From: Prostheceraeus crozeri
Taxonomy: Eukaryota > Platyhelminthes > Polycladida > Euryleptidae
NCBI GenBank assembly: GCA_907163375.1
Contig: CAJQUW010005788.1
Coordinates: 1-64,000 of the forward strand
Direction: 5' to 3'
DNA length: 64,000 nucleotides
Below, piece by piece: positions 9,217-21,200 of the stretch; the first letter of the stretch is position 1; every line of letters begins with the position of its first letter. The position numbers were made by a program, and so were the translations under genes. The notes beneath the pieces were generated by a model, which was given only the letters and a program-made list of their open reading frames with translations, did no database searches and was not told the DNA's origin.

Positions 9217-12200
9217 GTGAGTAGAACGTATATCTTCTGTTGTACATGACTGACAAATCGTGAGATTTCAGCGGAACTGATTCATCAATGACTAATCATC
9301 CTCAGTCTGATCTTGACAGCACGAGGTTCGCTGCATTGCAATATTGTTTATCAGCAGACGTGAAGTAAATTCCTGAAATTGATCTGTGATTCCTGTATCT
9401 CTGTGAAAGGTATTCACCGAGAAACATTACATAATGCAGCATTAAATCTGTTTGCAGTTAGGGAGAATAGGGAATTATTGCTATAGTGAATAAAATGGGA
9501 AGTTTCATGATAGTTCGGCAATTTTCATATGAAATCCGATTGTTTTAGTGTCTGTTTTCTGTATCGATAGCTACTGAATTAATATGAGATTATAAATAGT
9601 TGTTAGCTTATGTACTCTGCAAATTATAAGTACATGAGCTCAAATTCCGATTTATCATTTTTGACGTCATATTTTACGTTATATTAATTCTGCAAAGAAT
9701 CAAGATTTCATCGATGCAAAGATTCATCTTTTGATTGAAGAAGATTTGATGTACAATAATATCTGTATCTGAAGATAACTACCGGATAGCAGTAAAAAAA
9801 TGTGCGATAGACAATATTTATAATAATATTTTGAATATGCTCATGACTCTTTCCAACTGCAAAACTGAAAATGACTTGTCTCAGGGCCTCTTTCATATAA
9901 TTGTTTTCTGTGCCCTCATTTAATATGCTGCCGATCGAAATCAGTGAACTGAGAGATAAATGGCAATATCGTCTTAGTGCTTTTTTTGTTTTGATATTAT
10001 TTACCGTTTTGATTTATTCTTTTATTTGATCTTATATTATGTATATATTTAAGGATTTGATAGATTCTAGCATCCTGCCTTGATAAGCAAACTTCGATCT
10101 CACGACATCTATACCATTGTGATCACGTGCGAAGCTTCTTGTCTGACCAAGACACTCCACAAGAGTAAGAGCAGATGTACTTCTCTCTGTCTCGGCGTGC
10201 GGTGTGGACTTACCTCGGCGCAGCGATGTGAGATGGTCAACTCACATTCACATGGTCATTCAGAGCGACTCTTGGCGTTACTCGTGCTCGTGCTCATGCA
10301 CATTTCAGTTCTTCATAGTAGCTTATACTCTACAAGGCTAGGGTTCGTCCAATCATGTTAAGACAGCGATTTAATTTTAACTACGGAGGTTTACTTCCAA
10401 GCCTGCGATGAAGTGTGCAGAAATAAGGAAGGCAGGAAAGATCTGGGGATACACATCCGGGTGGAATGACGAAATAAGGAATTGTATTGAAACAAATGTT
10501 TTCGCAATATGGTCAATTACAACTAATAAAAAACCGGGATAAAAAATTGTTGCAGCTGCGAAGATAATGAAGCGAGAGACGGAGCAAGAGTTGACAAAGC
10601 TGGAAAATAGTCCCGGTGAAGCGTTCAAGCTAATGAAGAGCTAAATACAAGAAGGAAAAGACGTGATAGGTAGATTGATAGGGATGTCAAATGAATGGAA
10701 ACCCATTGTGGTTGTAGCAATTTTTAAGGACAAGGGTTATGCAATGTGCTGTGGCTTCTATGTAGGTGTAAAACTGCTGGAAAAACATGTAGTCTTTCTC
10801 TCTGTAGACTCGTCGAATTATATGAAATGTAGTGCGGATTTATGCCCAGAAAGGGGACTCAGATAACATATTTATCCTTGCTTAACTTTTTTCCTTGTCC
10901 GCTTAACGTCATATTCTCTATCTCTGTTGGGGATTTGACGATGATTCTTCATGGAATACTTCCAGGTGTTCCGATCGAAGGCGTCGGCTTCTTTGAGGCC
11001 CAATTGCCGACAGTCGGCGGTCACGGTTTCTGCCCAGGTCTTATTTGGGCGTCTTCTTGGTGTTGTTCCGCTGATCCAATTTTCCATACTTTTCTTCACC
11101 CAGTCGCTGGTATCTTTCCGCACCACATAGCCGTACCATCGCAATCTTCACAGCCTCATGGCCTCATCGACAGGCTGCAGGCACGCCAGTAGGACTTCGC
11201 TGGCAACTCAATCTTCGAGAGACACTCCACACATCCATCGAATCATCCTTCGGTCTGCTACTTCCATTCTTCGCTTTTCTACAGCTGTCAGAGCCCATGT
11301 CACACTTCCGCAAGTCATGCAGGCTCTGACGTGTGGAGTAGCACGACTGGTCAGGGTAGGCGATAGCTCTCGGAATTTCTTCCAGCCCGATTGAATTCGC
11401 GCAATCACAACTGCCTCTACGCCGATCTTGTCAGACTGCCTTTTGCTGCACTATAACGTCCGTGAGTCCATGATCGACAGCTGGTGCACTGTATTGAGTT
11501 ACAACCGACACTACCCGAACAGACACTGCACGGGTACTTGCATGTCATTAGGGTCTTTCCTTCCCCTTACAGCAGTTCTGATCACTTTTGTTTTGGCCAC
11601 ATTAACTTTCAAACCTTTTGATGTTAGGCAGTAGTTCCACGTCTTAAATCTTTCTTGCAGCTCTTCTTCACTTTCTGTGGCCAACACCCGATCATCTACG
11701 CAAAGAATTTCGAGAGGAAGACCTTCCCGCACTGGTGGCATTCATGATTATTGTAAAAAGCAGTGGGTTTAAAACAGAGGCTCGGTGCAAGCCAACCTTC
11801 ACTTCGAAAAACTCGCTGCTATCTTCCCCAAAGCGCACGGATGTTTTGGCGTCTACACGACTAGAAGACTACAAGAAAAGTATTGCGAGAGGAGAAAAGT
11901 CTTCGAATGTTTTGTCGATGTGGAGAAGGCTTTTGATTGAGTACTAAAGAAAGTGATGGAGTGGGAAGGATGTGATAATTCTCTATGAAGGCGCAAAAAC
12001 GACAGTTCGTGTAGGGACAAGGTTGAGTGATGAGCTTGTTGGTGTACATCAAGGATCTGTGCTATCTCCATTGCTCTTCGCTATGGTGATGGAATATATT
12101 GCGGAGAATGCAATAGAGGTGTTGCTGATAGAGATTCTGTATGCTGATGATCTAGTCCTGATTTGTGATGGCATGGAAGGGATGGCATATTGAGAGACTC

Positions 12201-15200
12201 GTTCAAACAAAAGGGGATGAGAGTTAACATATGGATGACAAAGGTGGTGGTGAGAGGACTGAAAGAAAGGTTTTGACGAGCAGAGTTGATCCGTGTGGCA
12301 TGTGTGGACGAAGGGTGATGAAGAATTCAGCTCGTTGCATAAATTGTGAGAAACGGATTCATGAACGATGTGCCAAGATGAAGAAGAGGGTGACACGGAC
12401 TCTGGTGAAAGTTTTGATTGCGAGAAATGCAAACAAGGGATTGAAGGAACTGAGGAGACAAATGAAAAATTGAATGGTGAAGCGGACACGGTGAATAATC
12501 CCATATCCGGTGGGAGACCGGATAAATGCTGGCAGTAGATGTAAACATGCAACTACTCTCAGAATATGACTTGGCTGCCTGAAATTTAGAGAGCGCACGA
12601 AGATGTTGATCGGAAGAAGATTCAGGTTGAAGATTGCAGAATCTATCATAGTGTAGGATCAATGTTGAGCGGAAGAGAACATGGATTTTGTGAGGAACTG
12701 AGATGGTTATTCTGAAACTAACTGAGAGGGAGATACTGAGGATTATGTGTGGTGTTAAGCTCATGGACAAGAGAAGCACTGAAAAGATGATAGGATTGTT
12801 TGGGTTGAGTGAGTGTTGATAGTTATACAAAAGCAAATGGAGTGAGATGCAATGGGCATGTCTTGAGGAGGGATGAAGCCCTTAGAAAAGCGTTTGATTT
12901 TCAAATTATTGGCCAAGGAAAGCGAGGATGACACAGAAGAATGTGGAAGATATGTTCAAATTAATCTGTTAATATTTTGCTAGGCCGGACGAAGAAGGAC
13001 GCATCAGAAAGAATGAAATTGAGCCGAATTGTAAATGCGATTACGGTAAGGTACACATGGCCACCCTCGGACACGGGAAAAACACCTGATTAAAACTGGA
13101 CTATTAAGGGTTGTCTCACGCTCTGAGCTTATCCCTGTTCGCTTCAATCTGACTTGTGAAGCAACTCACTGCAGTTTTGTCATCGAGTGCACTAGGTGCT
13201 TTGTGTGATGTGTCGGTCAAAATGACTGCCTCTTCATGGGCGCATATGCCATCATTTGCTACACATTCGCAATGGCAGTAATCATTCACCCTACGTCCCT
13301 CAATTTGCCAATGTTCATTCGACGTCGGATTTGCGCTTTTTTGCCATTGATCGACCCCTCTCACTTTCCCATAGACTGCAAAAAGAGTTTCAATGGATCG
13401 GTGTGCTTCGTACCTGCCATCCTGCAGGTCTCAACAAGTTATCCTCACACTTAATTTTTTGACTGCTTATGTTGATTGCTTAGTAAGACTTAATTCATTA
13501 CAATTCTTTACACACTTAATTTTTTGACTGCTTATGTTGATTGCTTAGTAAGACTCAATTCATTTATGATGAATGTCTGCAACAGGGTCACAGATATAAC
13601 GTACGTATATATTATATACGACCGATAAGAATGTCTTGTCGACTATGCGCTAAGCATGTGTAGTTTATGTATTTTTCTTTCCCTCAATGTTCACTTTCTT
13701 CTGTATATTATTTAGTTAGATTTGAACAATTTTACTGCTTCCCTTTCATGACTTTTTGAACTGTTGATGTCATTTGGTCAAACATGATTTTCAAGCGATA
13801 AAGCAGACAGGAGTCTGTTTGTGAGATATCCAGGCAGCCTCTATTGTTGCAGCCTGAAACGCTTTTGTGTCGTGAGATATCATGCATTCAATTGTTCATT
13901 GCAGATCACATTTTGCTGGACTGTACTCGTGATCGTGCATATTTCATTTTGTCACAGTTGCTCAGGTTCCTGTATGTAGCGGTAATGTTTGCGGAATTAG
14001 GGCCTACCAATTTTTTCAATCTGCAATCCAACATGATTTTCACTTCCGTTTTGACATAGCGAAATATACAAAAACAAGAGCAATACAGTAATTTGTTTTA
14101 GAATGGTGTGAATTGTGAATAAAATCATTTCTAAGTGGAAGATATGCGGCTAAACAACTGCTAGTTGTTGAGGGTGCACAGCTGCTGTCATTTATTCACG
14201 GAAGCTTACTTGAGTTATCGATTCTTAACGTTAAAATCACATCAAAGGAATTACGGAAAACCGCGTGTGTATGATTGTCAACCGATGTCTTCGGTTACAG
14301 TTATTGTTTTGCTATAGATAATTCGATGAATTAATTGAATATGAACTCTGCTTGTGGTCACATAGAAATACGCCTCTAATCAAATAAGTTAAGGAGAAAT
14401 TTATTTTACTTGTAGTCAGCTGTGTTGCATAATTCTCCTTGAAGCATTGATGCGTCCTAGATGCTTACATTTCCACCAAAAGTTAGAAAGTTTTTCTTTT
14501 CTTTGACGAGCTAGCGAAATAATATCTCATTAACGACTAATCAACTGTGGTGGTATATCACCTGACCTGAAAGGATTGAAAAAAATGACAACAACTATCT
14601 TATGCGTAATAGTTCATACTAGTGATGTCATCCTGCCCCAAATACTCGAAAGGTACAAATAATTATCAGTAGCAACGAAAATGTCTGAACAGTGACGGCT
14701 CGGTTTGACATGATAACAATAGATCTCTGGAGTCGGTTGTGAGAAAGGAGCGATTGAGGTGGTTGGGTCATGTTCTACGGAAGAGCAATGGTGACTGGAT
14801 CCAGAGGATGTGATTCAAGATGGATGGTGTGAGAGGGAGAGGCGGACCGAGGATGACGTGGAATTAAGTAGTGGATATATATATATATATATATATACAG
14901 GGTGATTCCGATCTTCCCGTCACTTTTCAAGTAAGGACTACAGCTGTATCACATGTCTGGTTGTAGTGATGGTTCATGATTTATATACTACGTTTCATGG
15001 CCTTTCAAATCGTATATTATTTATTTTCTTGTGATCTGCATTTCTGCTGATACGAGCAATTGAAATTGTTTACCCATATTACAACTTTTTAAATCAATAT
15101 CTATGACAGGAACATCGCAACAATCAATATCATCATCCGCATTCAGCATAGATATCTAATAATTGCTTGCTTTGAGCGACACCATGCAAAGTTAATTGAG

Positions 15201-18200
15201 ATTGACTTTTCAGTGTAGACGGTATTAAACTGGCTGAAATTTATTTACTATCAACACTTGACAGCAATGAACTATACTGGCTTCACGAAAGAAGAAATTT
15301 CGACTGCCGTGGCCTATAACCATCTCTTCATATCGACGATCAAGGTGACGATTTCGTGTAGATTTTAAGAAAGAAGCTCCACCACGCACAACCTTAATTG
15401 GGTGGGCAAAGCGTTTTAAAACCTCGCTATCTCTCACCGAATATGCAAGAGTCGGTGACCATTCAGATCGACGGCTTTCCGACGACAAACGAGACGAAAT
15501 AGTCGAGGCCTATGGTGATGATCCAACACTTTCGCAACGAAAGGCAGCTCAGCTCTGTAGCGTTTCACAATCGTCGGTGAGCAGAGTGTTGAAAGATGAA
15601 GGTTTGAGAGCTTGGAAGTTTACCCGCGTGCAAGAGATCTCGGACGACGATAAAGTTCAAAGACACCAGTTTTCTAACCTTATCCTTCAACATCAACAGC
15701 ACGACAGTAATTTCGTTGGAAATATCGTTTTCTCCGATGAAGCAACGTTTCACTTGAATGGATCTGTGAACCTTCACAACGCCTTCATCTACGCGGAAGA
15801 AAATCCTCACGCTGTTATCGTGAAACCATTAAAGTCTGCTTCCATCACTTGCTGGGCAATGATATCACCACACCACGGCATCACTTACCATGTGCAAAAA
15901 AAGAAACAATGAATGGACAGCGCTACCAGTCTATCCTTGAAGACAAAGTTGTGCCGCTACGAAGTGATAGACGAAATCGACGTCAATTTTATCAGCAGGA
16001 TGGTGCACCTGCACATTATGCCAATTCTGTTCGTTGTCTGCTGAACGTCAAGCTGAAGAACCGATGGATTGGTCGTGGTGGGCCGATACACTGGCCACCA
16101 AGAAGCCCTGATGTATCAGTAAACGATTTCTGGCTTTGGGCTATATTCGTGACAAACTATACAGAGATCCACGTCCTCGTACTCTTGAAGCTTTACAAGA
16201 AAGACTTACGAGCTAACTCGATAGCGTGGAGGTCGAGATGATGCGATCTTCGTACAGGTCATTCTTGCGCCGATGCGAGTTGTGCTCTGAGAATGGTGGT
16301 GGTCACTTAGAACAGTTCTTTTGAGTTAATTTTGCGTTACTGCATACCTGTCACTTATAATAAAGTTTTTTTGGATATGAAATGTTTTTCGAAATCAAAT
16401 GAAAAAAAATAACTTAAATAGTAAAATAAAATAAATAAATAGTAGACTAGGAATGTAAAAAATTAAAAAAAATACTTAAAATTGATTTAAAAAAATTGTT
16501 ATGTGGGTAAACAATTTCAATTGCTCGTATCAGCAGAAATGCAGATCACAAGAAAATAAATAATATACGATTTGAAAGGCCATGAAGCGTAGTATATAAA
16601 TCATGAACCATCACTACAACCAGACATGTGATACAGCTGTAGTCCTTACTTGAAAAGTGACGGGAAGATCGGAATCACCCTGTATATATATATGCGTGTA
16701 GTTGGACTGACGAAGGCTGATGCCGAAGCAGACCGAGGAGGAGACAAATGTTATTTAGAGCCACCGGGCAACCCCCGCACATTCGGGAAGAACGGCCGAA
16801 AACGGAATGAACGATTTCTGCACATTTTGGAAGCTGTTGCACCCCACCAATGTGAATTTTTAACTCGTGCTGACTCAGTCTGATGATGGTCAATGTTTGT
16901 TGACTGACATTAATTGCACCTATCAATAATTGACTGATTAAAGTTTACCATCAAAGCTTGATTCATTCAATCATTCGCGAAATGAAAAACGCAAATTAAG
17001 ACAGCTACATTTGTAGAAGTTAATAATCGTTTGCTTATTATGTAATATATTCTTTGAAATCTTACATCAGGTCAATACAACAATTTATTTCGAACGCCTC
17101 GTGAATGAAATTTGATGAGTAAGAAGTGTTTCCTAACTTCAAATGCAAATCTCAATCATTTCACTGCAAATCAACTGTTTTAAAACAGATGGAATTTTGC
17201 TCTTTTACAGTGCAATATATGATATAATAATTATGTATACAAAGCTCATTTATTCACATTTGTTTCTAAAATGCTTTCTTAAGTTTTTCTTGTCATTGAT
17301 GGAATAAAAGCGTCGCGTATACATTGTAATACAAGATTTGTTTTATGGCACGCATTGATGTCATTTCAACGCTATCACACCGCAACATTGTACTCGCCAA
17401 TTATTAGTGAATTAATTGAGTCAGAAAATCGCGAAATTTTAAAAAATCTTGGAAAGTGGTACTTTAGAATTTGATCAGCCGAAATGCAATTTGAAGTATT
17501 ATTTTGTAGCTGTGCGTGCGCAAAGGGTTATTAATAATAATTTTGTTATAATTCGACAAATGTAATAAAGATTTGATAACATGCCTCATTCACTAGTGGT
17601 ATATCCCTCCACTCATAGCACATGGCCCCGTAATGCGATCATGTATTCATTTTCATACTAAAATATTTCAGGACAGTGATCCTGTTCTTCCTCTTACAGG
17701 TTTCTGACATTGTCTTCAGGATTTATCTTCTGACCTTAAGTTTACACTACACTATGCATTTAACTCGAATGTGCTTCGTTCCAGTAAGACTTTGATGGCT
17801 GTTTTACTTCGAGTTGGAGAATCCTCCATAACAGAAATCCAGAAGGTGTCTAATGACAGTTAATTAATTAATCTAAAAGCGTCTAACAGTCATAGATAGT
17901 ATATCACTCATCAACAGATTAGAAAGAAGTATCGAGAATAGAAAGAAATAAGCAGCTGTGTGTGTAGTGTGATCTCTTTGTGAGTCGACTGTTGTCAATC
18001 AGCAAGACGTCAGTCAGTCAATCGCCCTCGAAGGCATCGTGGTTGAGAACCCATTGTATAACGCTAAACAAATGTAGCACATTTTTGTTCTCCGTGAAAA
18101 TATATTAAAGTCAAAAATATGTTAATAATAGAATAACTTAATCATCCGTGGACGACTAAAAATACTTCCGTCGACAGTTGGTAAACCATTATTGAGGTCG

Positions 18201-21200
18201 AATTTGTCGAATAAATTCAATGACACGTTATTGTGATTGATGCTTCCATCATAACTTAATTCAAATGCCATCCACAACGCCTGTTGAAAAAGAAATTCTT
18301 ACTTACTATGCCAAATCACCAGTTCATCACATGAGCACATGTTACGGATGAAACGCTTAAGATGTTCAGACTGGGCTTTCTTAGTAAAATATACTTAAAA
18401 CAACGGATTTTCCGGGGAGTTATCGTTCAATAATCGAGACTCTCAGACGCAAGGTATGTTGTAGTTTTTCTCATCAATGACTCGTCAGAAATCGCTGCAT
18501 TTAAGCAAAGAATTAGCAGTGACGTAGATGTAAATGTACATTTCAAACGTGATGTCAGCACATCAATGATTCGTGACGTTTCACGATTTTAGAATTGCTA
18601 GAACACAATCTTTCAAATGTCCTAATACTTTGTAATTCACATAAACATGACGAATGCCGGTATTAAATAAACATTCTCTGTCATTGTTGTCCGACTTTGT
18701 ATTCGTGTTACAGGCTGAAATATTTTTTCAAGCTCAACCGTTGGATTTTCTAGGTATAAAATTCCATGCGTCCATTTACGTAATGAATTATCATTTTCTA
18801 GCTAGCCTCTAATGCAATGATATCACAGAAATATGCTGAAAAGAATTTGTGGTCATTACTGAAATTAAGTGCAGCCATTATGTCGACTAGTAAAACTTCA
18901 AATTTTCCCCATCTGGAAGAGGATTCGCACTTATGTTAAAACATCGAAAACATGATTGAATGACCTATGCATACCAATTATCAATGGAGAAGTGAAGGCG
19001 AAAATTACTTACTGAAGCTTCTGGTGCTGCATTCAGTTTCAAGTTTAGCTAAGGTCAGTAGAAATTGAAAGGAAAGTTGGACCAAAGCGCGGAATTGTCC
19101 AGTTGAGTGACATATTTTGTTAATTAATTTTCATAAATTTAAGCTCCGTATTTTCAAAAAGTGTGAATGAATATATTCTCAATTTCAGGTTGTATTGTGT
19201 TTATATTATCCTTTTTGGGGTGCTTCGGATCGTTGAGAGAAAACGTGAAATGCTTAAGAGCTGTAAGTATATTTAGGTATTTTATGTATTATGGTGTTTA
19301 GATTGAAGTTGAAGAGATGGAAATTTCATCTTTTCTTGCAATTTCTCGTATATGCTGACTGTATCTAAAGAACAGAACATGTAACCACTCTACTTATAAT
19401 TTCTGCCCTGGTAATACTGGTGGAAACTGTCCTTTGCTGATGATTTTTAAATTAGTCAAGATGAAATGAAAATAATCCTGAAGAAAATTGAAAGGGGTTC
19501 TTTTAAACTGTCAGAGCTAGCGAAATATTTTCTGTTTTAGCAAATATGCAAATATTTCTAAGTTGCGCAAGATGCGTATTGTACGAGGTGGCCAAATGGT
19601 TCATCCTTTGGCCTCAGATACCAAAAACGTCATCTATGTACCTGATCCATAAAATAATGATGGCAATATGTGATAAAACAATATAATATAGTAGTGGTAC
19701 CAGAGTCATAATTTTCGGCATGATGTGTCTTCAGATAATTTCCTATCAATTGCATGTTATGATATCATTTTTCTTATCGTCGATGTATGAGAGAAAGTGG
19801 CTAAATGTGGATTAAAGTACTCAAAATGCTTGTGTTCGCCGACATCAGGAGGCTTGCCGAACCTGAATGTGTTGAGCTTCATAGACAAATGTTCCAGAGC
19901 ATGATAAGAAATGACTTGAAGACATTTCATGTCAAAAATTATGGCTCTAGACTGAGTACTTTTGACTTCAGCAGAGAAAACATAGAACATTTTATTTCAA
20001 CAAAATACCTTTATCTTCGTCCCTTTGGATTTACATGTCTTTTTCTTTGATCCTGTCTGACAAGAAGAGGAACCAGCTAGAGCTCGGCAGATGTGCATAT
20101 TCGTAGTCGGCAAGGTGTCTGCATCATTCTGTGAAAGTCTCATTTTCGGCCTCGGTCCCTGAAGAATCTCGCTCTGACTGCCGGACTATCATCGGCTAAG
20201 ATGGATTTTTAGTCTAGCCGATCTTTTTCTGTCTGTAGCCTCGCCAAGCTTTACTCGGCCTTGCACGTCTCTAGTTTGAAGATTTGAATAATATTTTTAA
20301 TGATCATACAGGAGTCTGGAGTTTCATCGAATGCTTTTGCAGTATTACCTGGTAGTTGATGATGGCATATCATCATTTAGAAATTGTATGGCCATTAGAT
20401 AGACTTTATAAATGTGCTTTTGTGACCATGAATCTAAAATGATGATTGTTATTTCACATAAGATAAGTTCAATGAGATTTCAAACGTTCTCACACATACA
20501 GTAATGATAGCTCTTTTTACTTAAATGTGTATAATAGAATTTGACTGCATGTGGTACTTTCAAGCACCGTTTTGGTCGAGTGCATGAGATCGATACAATC
20601 GGAATATTAATTACTTTCGATGAGATCAGATTTCAGGGATGTCAATGACTAACGATACTGCTAGCACTTCACAATAATCAGCAGTCATTTAAAGCCGAAA
20701 GCATTAGTTAGATGGATGTGAATCCATAATCACTTGTTCATAGCATTTCACAAAAGTGTTTCAACCGAACTCGGATGAAGAAAGATGAAAATATAAGTTG
20801 CTTGTGAGGGATGCAGTGATTATAGCACTGTTCACAACACACGCACTTATATTCACTAATGAAATCGCCATATTAGAAACGCTTGTGCATTTGTGGATGC
20901 GGTATTTTGATTTGAGCAAATTTGAAGTATTACCGAATTTGCTTCTACAACTCTATCGCTTCAATTGAAGACAACCGAACGGAAGACGGATGAAAATGTG
21001 TGAGATATCATTCATGTTTCGATTTCCCCATTGCATTTTCCGTTAGAATAGCATTATTTGGCTGTCTGCCAATCTTCCTAGCAAAGTTGATACATCATAG
21101 AAGATCGCTTCGTTGGACAGCAGGAACATTTATTTCTTCACTAAGTCGTTGCAACTTAATTACCTATTGCTACACCGAGTTTAACGTCCTTTTATTTCTT

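Larger units (their letters stand above)
14898..16682 (+). mobile_element. Mariner 1: Tc1/mariner superfamily, DD41D (rosa-like), TIRs about 179 bp
   Basis: The ends begin CAGGGTGATTCCGATCTTCC and mirror each other for about 179 bp (14898-15076 and 16504-16682). They are flanked by TA on both sides, the hallmark target of this superfamily. The transposase lies inside on the plus strand. The arms are nearly identical, so the insertion is fairly young, although the transposase is already broken. The total length of 1785 bp includes a spacer of AT-rich DNA between the coding end (16241) and the right TIR. Confidence 0.93.
9217..19188 (+). other. Tetraspanin intron 1 (about 10 kb)
   Basis: Holds the nested LINE A/LINE B (10.4-13.0 kb), the SWIM-like fragment, a 65-bp tandem duplication, LINE C split by mariner 1 and an old hAT fragment at 17.9 kb. 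In 9217-10380, 13566-14700 and 16900-17880 I see only AT-rich intron sequence with no supported gene. The GC-richer patch 10080-10361 has an open frame without a known domain. Confidence 0.8.

Noticed and set aside
10842-11394. Plus-strand ORFs across LINE B
   Set aside because: Shadows of the minus-strand reverse transcriptase, whose motifs are clear.
12049-12836. Minus-strand ORFs of up to 169 codons
   Set aside because: Antisense of the LINE A YADD and cysteine-domain region.
15225-15810. Minus-strand ORFs
   Set aside because: Antisense shadows of the mariner 1 transposase.
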